DNA of 64,000 bases, taken from positions 496,001 through 560,000 of the forward strand of contig NZ_BDBD01000019.1 of assembly GCF_001612805.1 (NCBI RefSeq). The letters run 5' to 3'. Of the stretch, positions 26,053-33,241 are shown piece after piece. How positions within the stretch are numbered: position 1 is the first letter of the stretch; every line of letters starts with the position of its first letter. The notes beneath the pieces are model-generated. The model made no database searches. It had not been told where the DNA came from and saw only the letters and a list, made by a program, of their open reading frames with translations. Origin of the DNA: Nocardia coubleae NBRC 108252 (GTDB lineage: Bacteria > Actinomycetota > Actinomycetes > Mycobacteriales > Mycobacteriaceae). A program made the position numbers and the translations under genes.

Positions 26053-26751
26053 CTAACCGACGACGCCGCAGGCCACTCGGGCACCCGCGTCACCGGTGGA
26101 CAGGGTGGTCTCGTCCGGGCCGGTGCCGCCTTCCCGGGTGTAGCGCGGCGGGATGTTGCCGAAGTTGTCGGCACCCGCGTGCACGATCAGGGCCTTGCCC
26201 TTGATGTTGTCCAGGGTGACGCTGTCGGTGCGGGTGACCAGCTTCGCCGAGCCGTCGGCACCGACCTGCAGGGAGGTGAGGTCACCGCTGGCCGGGTGCG
26301 CGGTGGCCCCGCCGACCTGCAGATGCCCACCGGCCGAGGTGAAGTCGCCCTCGCAGGTGCCGTTCTGGTGGAAGTGCAGGCCGTGGAAGCCGGGGGTCAG
26401 GCCGTGCGCCTCGACGGTGACGACCAGGTGGTTGCCCTCGGCGACGATGGTCGCGGTGCCGACACCGGCGCCCGCGCTGTTCTTCAGCTCGGCCTTCAGA
26501 CCGCCGGTCGAGGCGCCGTGGTCGTCGCCGTGCGCGCCGGGTTCGCCGGAGGCAGAGGGAGCCGGATGGCCGGTGCCGTGGTCCTCGCCACCGCCCGCGG
26601 GGGCGGACGAGCCGGTCCACACCGGCGGCGTGGTGCCCTTGACGTCACTCGACTCCTGGCTGTTGGTGCAGGCGGCGAGCCCGAACGCGGCGACCGCGAC
26701 AACCGGGGTCACAATGCGCCAGGACGGGCGACGAGTGGACGACGTGGCCAT
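26053..26751 (-). CDS. sodC: Periplasmic Cu/Zn superoxide dismutase, lipoprotein
   Basis: Converts superoxide to peroxide outside the membrane. It has 232 residues from ATG 26751 (GGAGT upstream); the longer ORF start at 26823 has no signal peptide. The lipobox is GLAAC, so it is membrane-tethered like mycobacterial SodC. A His/Gly-rich linker follows. Metal ligands appear in HGLHFHQNGTC, AHPASGDL and IVHAGADNFGNIPP; the disulfide cysteine and catalytic arginine are in GDAGARVACGVVG. The aspartate-histidine stretch HGDDHGAS may bind extra metal. Confidence 0.95.
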   Translation of the reverse strand: MATSSTRRPSWRIVTPVVAVAAFGLAACTNSQESSDVKGTTPPVWTGSSAPAGGGEDHGTGHPAPSASGEPGAHGDDHGASTGGLKAELKNSAGAGVGTATIVAEGNHLVVTVEAHGLTPGFHGLHFHQNGTCEGDFTSAGGHLQVGGATAHPASGDLTSLQVGADGSAKLVTRTDSVTLDNIKGKALIVHAGADNFGNIPPRYTREGGTGPDETTLSTGDAGARVACGVVG

Positions 26752-26839
26752 CAGGGGACTCCTTATCGGACTGGGGCAGTACCGCTGAAGATGATGCCAC
26801 AGCGCGAACACGCCCTGCGGCACCGCGTGCCGTGCCGGC

Positions 26840-27403
26840 TCAGCGTCCTGTCAGGACGACGACGACACCGGGCGTGGCGTCGGCGGTCTTCGGGGCAACG
26901 GTTCCGCCGACCTGCGCGGCGATCTCGGCGGCCGCGGCCTCTTCGCCCGGTGCGGTGCCGTAGTACACCGTGGTCGTCGTGAGGTTCGAACCGCTGTAGT
27001 TGCCGGTGCTCACATTGGTCCAGCCCGCCGCGCCGAGTTCGCTCGCGGTGCGCGCGGCCAAGCCCGCGACGAGGCTGTTGTTCAGGACGCGGACGGGGAT
27101 GTCCTTGTCGCTCGTCGCCGCGGCCTGCGTGGTGGTCGTTGTCGTGGTCGTCGGCGCGACGGTGGTTGTCGTCGTCGGGGCGGCGGCCGCGCTGGTGGTG
27201 GTCGGGGCGGCCGTGGTCGCCGGGGCCTGCGCCACCGCGCTCGAGGTGGTGGTCTCGGTCTGCTCGACCGGATCGGCCGCCTCGGCACCGGAATTCGACA
27301 ACGACATCGCACCCAGACCGGCGAAGACGATGGCCAGCGCGATCAACACCATCGCCAGCGCGCGCAGCGGTGGGCCGCCGGGGGTGGGATTCGGGTTGCT
27401 CAC
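26840..27403 (-). CDS. virR: VirR-like LytR_C domain envelope protein
   Basis: 187 residues, counterpart of M. tuberculosis Rv0431 (VirR), which affects envelope integrity and vesicle release. One transmembrane helix (about 14-34) is followed by a Thr/Ala/Pro-rich extracellular linker (about 48-95, runs of threonine) and a LytR_C domain (about 100-187, VRVLNNSLVAGLA at its start). Such domains bind cell-wall polymer in related proteins. It follows DUF3263 by 42 bp and precedes sodC. The valine-rich ORF on the opposite strand is only the complement of the threonine codons. Confidence 0.88.
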   Translation of the reverse strand: MSNPNPTPGGPPLRALAMVLIALAIVFAGLGAMSLSNSGAEAADPVEQTETTTSSAVAQAPATTAAPTTTSAAAAPTTTTTVAPTTTTTTTTQAAATSDKDIPVRVLNNSLVAGLAARTASELGAAGWTNVSTGNYSGSNLTTTTVYYGTAPGEEAAAAEIAAQVGGTVAPKTADATPGVVVVLTGR

Positions 27404-27445
27404 CCGCGCAACCCTAGTCGCATCGGCCGCGATGTCGCTCGCATC

Positions 27446-27748
27446 TCAGACCTGGAACCCGAGTTTGCGGGCGGCGCGGGCCTTCTGCCTGCTCGCGCGC
27501 AACCGGCGCAGTCGCTTGACCAGCATCGGGTCGGCCGCGAGTGCTTCTTCCTTGTCGACGACGGCATTGAGCACCTGGTAGTACCTGGTGGCCGACATCG
27601 AGAACAGTTCGCGGATCGCGTCTTCCTTGGCGCCCGCGTACTTCCACCATTTGCGTTCGAAGTCGAGGATGTCGAGTTCACGCCGACTGAGACCGGAGCC
27701 ATCGTCGGCCGAATCCTGGGGGATGTGCCGAGCCGCTGCGCCGTCCAT
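27446..27748 (-). CDS. DUF3263-family protein
   Basis: 100 residues, counterpart of Rv0430. The conserved core is LDFERKWWKYAGAKEDAIRE, then LFSMSATRYYQVLNAVVD, resembling a small helix-turn-helix. The basic C terminus (RLRRLRASRQKARAARKLG) could contact nucleic acid. ATG 27748 is preferred over 27805 because GAGGGAG precedes it. Always near virR in this group; possibly a regulator of the operon. Function unknown. Confidence 0.85.
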   Translation of the reverse strand: MDGAAARHIPQDSADDGSGLSRRELDILDFERKWWKYAGAKEDAIRELFSMSATRYYQVLNAVVDKEEALAADPMLVKRLRRLRASRQKARAARKLGFQV

Positions 27749-27929
27749 CTTGCTCCCTCGCCGAGTATCACGAGATGAAAATGACGCTTGCACGTCGCGG
27801 ATCATTCAACCATGAGCCCGCCCGATCCTTCGACCGCTGCCCCGGCGTGTTGACTGCGGGCCAGTAGGAGTGTCGCGGCGCACAGGGGCCGCCGCTCGCG
27901 CGGGCGATCCTGCGGCGATAATGGCCACC

Positions 27930-28517
27930 ATGGCAATTCTCCCGATCGTGATCGTCGGTGACCCCGTTCTCCACACCGCTACCGCCCCGGTGACGGAGAC
28001 CCCGGCGGAGCTGGCCGGGCTGATCGCGGACATGTACGAAACGCTCGAGGCCTCCAAGGGTGTCGGCCTCGCGGCCAACCAGGTCGGGGTCGGCAAGCGG
28101 CTGTTCGTCTACGACTGCCCCGATTTCGACGCCGAGGGCAACCAGATCCGCCGCAAGGGCGCCGTCGTCAACCCGGTGCTCGAGACCTCCGAGATCCCGG
28201 AGACCATGCCCGATCCCGACGACGACGAAGAGGGCTGCCTGTCGGTGCCCGGTGAGCAGTTCCCCACCGGCCGCGCCGACTGGGCGCGCGTCACGGGCAC
28301 CGACGAGCACGGCGAACCGGTCGACATCGAGGGCACGGGGTTCTTCGCGCGCATGCTGCAGCACGAGGTGGGCCACCTCGACGGCTTCCTCTACGTCGAC
28401 GTGCTGATCGGCCGCAACGCCCGCGCCGCCAAGAAGGCGATCAAGCGAAACGGTTGGGGCAAGCCGGGTTTGAGCTGGGTCCCGGGCACTGTGCCCGACC
28501 CCTTCGGCAATGACTGA
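27930..28517 (+). CDS. def: Peptide deformylase
   Basis: Removes the formyl group from nascent proteins. It has 195 residues with all three motifs: GVGLAANQ (44-51), EGCLS with metal ligand Cys103, and QHEVGH with His145, Glu146 and His149. The acidic loop DPDDDEEG before motif 2 and the extended C terminus (PGLSWVPGTVPDPFG) are actinobacterial traits. ATG 27930 is chosen by similarity to mycobacterial Def; there is a nearby ATG at 27921 and neither has a strong ribosome site. Divergent from DUF3263. Confidence 0.96.
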   Translation: MAILPIVIVGDPVLHTATAPVTETPAELAGLIADMYETLEASKGVGLAANQVGVGKRLFVYDCPDFDAEGNQIRRKGAVVNPVLETSEIPETMPDPDDDEEGCLSVPGEQFPTGRADWARVTGTDEHGEPVDIEGTGFFARMLQHEVGHLDGFLYVDVLIGRNARAAKKAIKRNGWGKPGLSWVPGTVPDPFGND

Positions 28518-28522
28518 TACAT

Positions 28523-28628
28523 GGCGGCTGGCGCCGCGGGTTGTCGGCCTGTTCCCTCGATCTTCCCTCCCTCCGGGCACTTCTTCGTCGCACCCTCCGG
28601 TCAGTCCAGATCGAGGCGGCCGACAACC
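28523..28628. repeat. Hairpin repeat element, copy B
   Basis: The same flank GGCGGCTGGCGCCGC (28523-28537) as copy A, outer arm GGTTGTCGGCC (28539-28549) pairing perfectly with 28618-28628, and inner arm CCTCGATCT (28555-28563) pairing with 28608-28616. Compared with copy A, T in the left arm is G here and the opposing A is C, which preserves pairing. It fills the space between def and the GNAT gene, ending exactly at the ATG. Confidence 0.8.
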
Positions 28629-29582
28629 ATGACGGACATCCCCATAGGCAAGCGGGTGGTGATGCGGTATCAGCTGCCGGCGGGTTATCCACAACCGCTC
28701 ACCGATGTGATCGGCGAGCTGGTGTCGATGACGCCCCCGTCGGTGCGCACCGCCGAGGGCGAGGTGGTTTCGGTCGCAGCGGATCGGGTCGTCGCGCTGA
28801 AGGCGTTGGGGCCGAGGCCGATTCGGACCAAGGAGATCCGGTCGCTGGAGACGGCGGCGGCAGGCGGCTGGCCCGGTGTCGAGCACACGTGGATCGACGG
28901 CTGGCTGGTCCGCGCGGGCAACGGATACACCGGCCGGGCGAATTCGGCTGTGCCGCTCGGTGAGTCGGGCGTGCCCGCCACCTTGTCGATCGAGACGATG
29001 CACCGGATCGCCGACTGGTACACCGCGCGCGGTCTGCCGCTGCTGCTGCAACTACCCGACCGGCTCGCCCCGGTTCCGCCCGGCTGGAACAGCTGGAGCG
29101 AGACCGTGGTGCTCGGCCTGGACATCTCGAACTTCGTGCTGCCCCAGGGCCCTTCGATGGTTCGCATCGCCGCGCAACCGGACGAGGGCTGGTTGCGCAC
29201 CCACCGCTACCGCGGCGAGATCCCGCTCGACCCGGCCGTTCGCGAACCCGACCGTGACGTGCTCACCTCCGTCCTCGACGGCACCGTCGGCTTCGCCACC
29301 CTCGGTGTGCCCGAAGCCCTCGCCATCGGGCGCGGCGCGGTGACCACGGCGCCGGACGGCCGGCGCTGGGTCGGCCTCACCTGCGTCGCCGTGGCCGCCG
29401 CGCACCGCCGCAACGGCCTGGCCACCCTGGTCTGCGCCGAGCTGATCCGCTGGGGCGCCGACCAGGGCGCCACCCACGCCTACGTCCAGGTCGAAGTCGG
29501 CAACGCCACCGCACTGGCCCTCTACCGCGAACTCGGCTTCATCGAACACCACAGCTACCGCTACGCCGCGCCGCAGGGATAA
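28629..29582 (+). CDS. GNAT-family N-acetyltransferase
   Basis: 317 residues, counterpart of Rv0428c. The C-terminal half holds the GNAT fold with acetyl-CoA loop AAAHRRNGLATLV (about 257) and the ending NATALALYRELGF. The N-terminal half (VVMRYQLPAGYPQPLTD, then a barrel-like region) is specific to this actinobacterial group. ATG 28629 aligns with relatives, but it abuts the right arm of hairpin repeat B, so the only purine-rich site (GAGG, 12 nt upstream) lies inside the stem. The upstream ATG 28521 would read through the repeat. Substrate unknown. Confidence 0.9.
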   Translation: MTDIPIGKRVVMRYQLPAGYPQPLTDVIGELVSMTPPSVRTAEGEVVSVAADRVVALKALGPRPIRTKEIRSLETAAAGGWPGVEHTWIDGWLVRAGNGYTGRANSAVPLGESGVPATLSIETMHRIADWYTARGLPLLLQLPDRLAPVPPGWNSWSETVVLGLDISNFVLPQGPSMVRIAAQPDEGWLRTHRYRGEIPLDPAVREPDRDVLTSVLDGTVGFATLGVPEALAIGRGAVTTAPDGRRWVGLTCVAVAAAHRRNGLATLVCAELIRWGADQGATHAYVQVEVGNATALALYRELGFIEHHSYRYAAPQG

Positions 29583-29625
29583 CCCCCGGTAACCTCGGTA
29601 GATACCCCCGGAAAGGACCTCGCAC

Positions 29626-30441
29626 GTGCGTCTGGCCACCTGGAATGTGAACTCGATCCGCTCCCGCGTCGACCGGGCAATAGCGTTGCTCGACCGCCAC
29701 GACATCGACGTGCTCGCGCTGCAGGAAACCAAGTGCCGCGACGATCAGTTCCCGTTCGAGCAGTTCGAGGCGGCCGGGTACGAGGTGGCCCATATCGGGC
29801 TCAATCAGTGGAACGGTGTGGCCATCGTGTCGCGGGTCGGGCTCGACGACGTGGAGGTGGCGTTCCCCGATCAGCCCGGTTTCGACAAGAACGCGGGCGA
29901 CTCGCTGCTCGACTCGCCGGTGGTCGAGTCGCGGGCGATCGGCGCGACCTGCGGCGGGGTGCGGGTGTGGAGCCTCTACGTCCCCAACGGCCGCTCGCTC
30001 GGCGACCCGCACTACGCCTACAAACTCGAATGGCTCTCGACGCTGCGCGCCGATGCCGCCCGCTGGCTCACCGAGGACCCCTCGGCCCAGATCGCCCTGG
30101 TCGGCGACTGGAATATCGCGCCCACCGACGACGACGTGTGGAATCCGAAGCTCTTCGAGGGCAAGACCCACACCTCCGCACCCGAGCGCGCCGCCTTCCA
30201 GGCGATGCTCGACACCGGCTTCCGTGACGTGATGCGCCCGTTCGCGCCCGGCCCCGGCGTCTACACCTATTGGGACTACACCCAGCTGCGTTTTCCCCGC
30301 AAGGAGGGCATGCGCATCGACTTCGTGCTGGCCTCCCCCGCCCTCGCCGACCGCACCAAGGACGCCTTCGTCGACCGCGAGGAACGCAAGGGCAAGGGCG
30401 CCAGCGACCACGCTCCCGTGATCGCCGAGTTCACCGACTGA
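29626..30441 (+). CDS. xthA: Exodeoxyribonuclease III
   Basis: AP endonuclease / 3'-5' exonuclease of base-excision repair. It has 271 residues from GTG 29626 (AAAGGA upstream). Active-site motifs are NVNSIRSR, LQETKC with metal ligand Glu34, GDWNIAP, and the C-terminal SDHAPV. Follows GNAT on the same strand by 43 bp, as in mycobacteria (Rv0427c). Confidence 0.96.
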   Translation: MRLATWNVNSIRSRVDRAIALLDRHDIDVLALQETKCRDDQFPFEQFEAAGYEVAHIGLNQWNGVAIVSRVGLDDVEVAFPDQPGFDKNAGDSLLDSPVVESRAIGATCGGVRVWSLYVPNGRSLGDPHYAYKLEWLSTLRADAARWLTEDPSAQIALVGDWNIAPTDDDVWNPKLFEGKTHTSAPERAAFQAMLDTGFRDVMRPFAPGPGVYTYWDYTQLRFPRKEGMRIDFVLASPALADRTKDAFVDREERKGKGASDHAPVIAEFTD

Positions 30442-30498
30442 GACCTATCCACAGCGGTACCGTGGGGTCAGGAATATCCGACCCGCGGGAGGTTGTGC

Positions 30499-31692
30499 AT
30501 GTTCTACCGGTGTGTTGGGGCGGTGCCGCCCAAGCGGCACACGCAGCATCGCGATGAGCGGGGCAACCTCTACTACGAGGAGCTCATGGGCGAGGAGGGG
30601 TTCTCCGGCGACTCCTCGCTGCTCTATCACCGGGGCCTGCCACCCGCCATCGTCGACTCGACGGTGTGGGAGCTGGGCGACCAGTCGCTCACACCGAATC
30701 ATCCACTGCGCCATCGTCATCTGCGGTTGCCCGACCTGTTCCCCGGCGACACACCCGCCGCGACAGATCCGGTGACGGGCCGGCGGCTGCTGCTGGCGAA
30801 TGCCGATGTGCGGATCTCGTATGTGGTCTCCGAGGCGGCGTCGCCGCTGTACCGCAATGCCATCGGCGACGAACTGGTGTACGTGGAATCCGGTGCGGCG
30901 GTGGTGGAGAGCGTGTTCGGCACGGTGCCGGTGCACCAGGGCGACCAGCTGCTCATGCCGCGAGCGACGACGCACCGCTGGCTGCCGACGGGTGGAGCAC
31001 CCTTGCGCGCGTATGTGATCGAGGCGTCGAGCCACATCACCCCGCCCAAGCGGTACCTGTCGAAATTCGGTCAGCTGCTGGAGAACTCACCGTACTGCGA
31101 GCGGGATCTGCACGGACCGACCACACCGTTGCTCGCCGAGGGCACCGATGTGGAGGTGCTGGTCAAGCATCGCGCCGGAGCGGAGGTGATCGGTACCAGG
31201 TTGACCTATGCCACTCATCCTTTCGATGTAGTCGGCTGGGACGGGTGCCTGTATCCGTTCACTTTCAACATCGCCGATTTCGAGCCGATCACCGGGCGGG
31301 TGCATCAGCCACCGCCGGTGCATCAAGCCTTCGAGGGTGCCAATTTCGTGATCTGCAATTTCGTGCCGCGCAAGGTGGATTACCACCCGCTCTCGATTCC
31401 GGTGCCCTATTACCACTCGAATGTGGACTCCGACGAAATCATGTTCTATTGCGGCGGAAACTACGGGGCGCGCAAGGGTTCCGGGATCGCGCAGGGTTCG
31501 GTGTCGGTGCATCCCGGCGGCTACGCGCACGGCCCACAACCCGGCGCCTACGAGCGCAGTATCGGTGCGGAATTCTTCGACGAGCTGGCGGTGATGGTGG
31601 ATACCTTCCGGCCGTTGCAGCTCGGTGAAGGCGCGCTGGCCTGCGAGGATCCCGGATACGCGTGGACCTGGTCGGGGCGTGGGCCGCGGTGA
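30499..31692 (+). CDS. hmgA: Homogentisate 1,2-dioxygenase
   Basis: Fe(II) ring-cleaving enzyme of tyrosine/phenylalanine breakdown, giving maleylacetoacetate. It has 397 residues from ATG 30499 (GGGAGG 6 nt upstream). The cupin iron site is visible in the C-terminal half: HPLSIPVPYYHSNVDSDE and SVHPGGYAHGPQPG. Its stop overlaps the fahA start (GTGA), so both are co-translated. The organism also needs maleylacetoacetate isomerase, which is not here; actinomycetes lack glutathione and use other thiols for that step. Confidence 0.92.
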   Translation: MFYRCVGAVPPKRHTQHRDERGNLYYEELMGEEGFSGDSSLLYHRGLPPAIVDSTVWELGDQSLTPNHPLRHRHLRLPDLFPGDTPAATDPVTGRRLLLANADVRISYVVSEAASPLYRNAIGDELVYVESGAAVVESVFGTVPVHQGDQLLMPRATTHRWLPTGGAPLRAYVIEASSHITPPKRYLSKFGQLLENSPYCERDLHGPTTPLLAEGTDVEVLVKHRAGAEVIGTRLTYATHPFDVVGWDGCLYPFTFNIADFEPITGRVHQPPPVHQAFEGANFVICNFVPRKVDYHPLSIPVPYYHSNVDSDEIMFYCGGNYGARKGSGIAQGSVSVHPGGYAHGPQPGAYERSIGAEFFDELAVMVDTFRPLQLGEGALACEDPGYAWTWSGRGPR

Positions 31693-32879
31693 GCGGGCGG
31701 TTGCTTCGCGTCGAGGTGGCGCCGGACTCGCTGTTCGGGCCGGAGAATATGCCGTACGGGGTGTTCGCCCCGCCGGGTGAATCCTTCCGGGTCGGTGTGC
31801 GTCTCGGCGATATGGTCCTGGATCTCGCCGCACTGCTGGGTGATCCGGTCTTCGCTCGCCCCGATCTCAATGCCTTTCTCGCCACCGGGCCCGCTCGGTG
31901 GGGCGCTGTTCGTGCGCGGCTGCGTGAATTGGCCGACACCGCTTTGCCTGTCGAGGTGGTGCATCCTGTGCGTTCGGTGCGGATGGCATTGCCGGTGACG
32001 ATCGGCGATTACGTCGACTTCTACGCGAGCATCGACCACGCGACGAATCTGGGCAGGCTGTTCCGGCCCGACAGTGAACCGTTGCTGCCGAATTGGCGTC
32101 ATCTGCCGGTGGGATATCACGGGCGGGCGGGCACCGTCGTGGTTTCCGGAACCCCCGTGATCCGTCCACAGGGGCAACGCCGGACTGATTCGGGTGCACC
32201 GGAATTCGGACCGTCACAGCGGCTCGATATCGAGGCGGAATTGGGGTTCGTGGTCGGCACCGGGTCGACGCTCGGCGTTCCTGTGGGTGTCGACGATTTC
32301 GCCGCGCACGTCTTCGGGGTCGCCCTGGTGAACGACTGGTCCGCGCGCGATATCCAGGCCTGGGAGTACCAGCCGCTCGGACCGTTCCTCGGGAAGTCCT
32401 TCGCGACTTCGCTGTCGGCATGGGTCACCCCGTTGGCCGCGTTGGAACAGGCGCGGGTGCCGCTGCCGACCCAGGAACCGGAACCGTTGCCGTACCTGCG
32501 TGGGACTGCCGACCACGGGCTCGATATCGACCTGGCGGTGTCGTGGAACGGGCACGTCGTCAGCCGACCGCCGTACGCGCGGATGTACTGGTCACCGGCG
32601 CAGATGCTGGCCCACCTCACCGCCAACGGCGCTTCGATCCGTCCCGGCGATCTCTACGCCTCCGGCACCATCTCCGGTCCGGAACCGACCCAGCGCGGCT
32701 CGTTCATCGAATTGTCCTGGGGTGGAACAGAACCCATCACGGTGGGCGAGGAAACCCGCACGTTCCTCACCGACGGCGACGACGTGACGATCACCGCGAC
32801 GGCACCGGGCACCGCGGGCAGGCGTATCGGTCTCGGCGAGGTCAGCGGTCGGATCTTGTCGGCGCGCAGCGCCCCCTGA
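31689..32879 (+). CDS. fahA: Fumarylacetoacetase
   Basis: Hydrolyses fumarylacetoacetate to fumarate and acetoacetate, the last step of tyrosine catabolism. It has 396 residues from GTG 31689 overlapping hmgA. Recognisable are the N-terminal domain (LFGPENMPYGVF), the metal-site segments DFYASIDHATNLG, RLDIEAELGFVVG and VNDWSARDIQAWEY, and LYASGTISGPEP. Complete, no frameshift. Confidence 0.95.
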   Translation: MSGRLLRVEVAPDSLFGPENMPYGVFAPPGESFRVGVRLGDMVLDLAALLGDPVFARPDLNAFLATGPARWGAVRARLRELADTALPVEVVHPVRSVRMALPVTIGDYVDFYASIDHATNLGRLFRPDSEPLLPNWRHLPVGYHGRAGTVVVSGTPVIRPQGQRRTDSGAPEFGPSQRLDIEAELGFVVGTGSTLGVPVGVDDFAAHVFGVALVNDWSARDIQAWEYQPLGPFLGKSFATSLSAWVTPLAALEQARVPLPTQEPEPLPYLRGTADHGLDIDLAVSWNGHVVSRPPYARMYWSPAQMLAHLTANGASIRPGDLYASGTISGPEPTQRGSFIELSWGGTEPITVGEETRTFLTDGDDVTITATAPGTAGRRIGLGEVSGRILSARSAP

Positions 32880-32924
32880 AGTGAGGTCTGCCGCCACTGG
32901 ACGCTCGGCCGCTAGTTTTCCGAC

Positions 32925-33125
32925 ATGAAATCACTTGTCGCCGCAGCCGCGGGAATTGCCATCGCCGGTCTCGTTCAGGTTTCGACGGCCGCGCCGGCCG
33001 CCGCCGAGATCTGCACCGCACCGGGCGCCCACCTCTGCCCGCCGAAGTCCGGCTCGGCCGACGCCCTCGACACGCTGCTCGTCGCACTGCCCGTCTGGCT
33101 CGGCAGCGCGGGTACGAACCCGTAG
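32925..33125 (+). CDS. Small secreted protein, CT-x6-CP family (copy 1)
   Basis: 66 residues. A signal peptide (about 1-27, hydrophobic core then ...APAAA) leaves a mature peptide of about 39 residues. The mature part begins with CTAPGAHLCP, two cysteines seven residues apart, then a Leu/Ala-rich helix (ALDTLLVALPVWLGS). A second gene at 37406 has the same length and plan. No strong ribosome site is seen. Not a recognised family; I infer a secreted or cell-wall-associated small protein with one disulfide. Confidence 0.7.
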   Translation: MKSLVAAAAGIAIAGLVQVSTAAPAAAEICTAPGAHLCPPKSGSADALDTLLVALPVWLGSAGTNP

Positions 33126-33241
33126 CCTCCACCCAGGGGCGGAGATCATAACGGGCGTCCTTCCACCCTGAGGTGGTATCGGTCGGAATTCTTGCCACGA
33201 TACGGTGACGACTCGATACTTCGAACTAAAGGGTGCCGAGG

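Noticed and set aside
27000..27581. Valine-rich plus-strand ORF
   Set aside because: It is the complement of the threonine-rich linker of the VirR-like protein.
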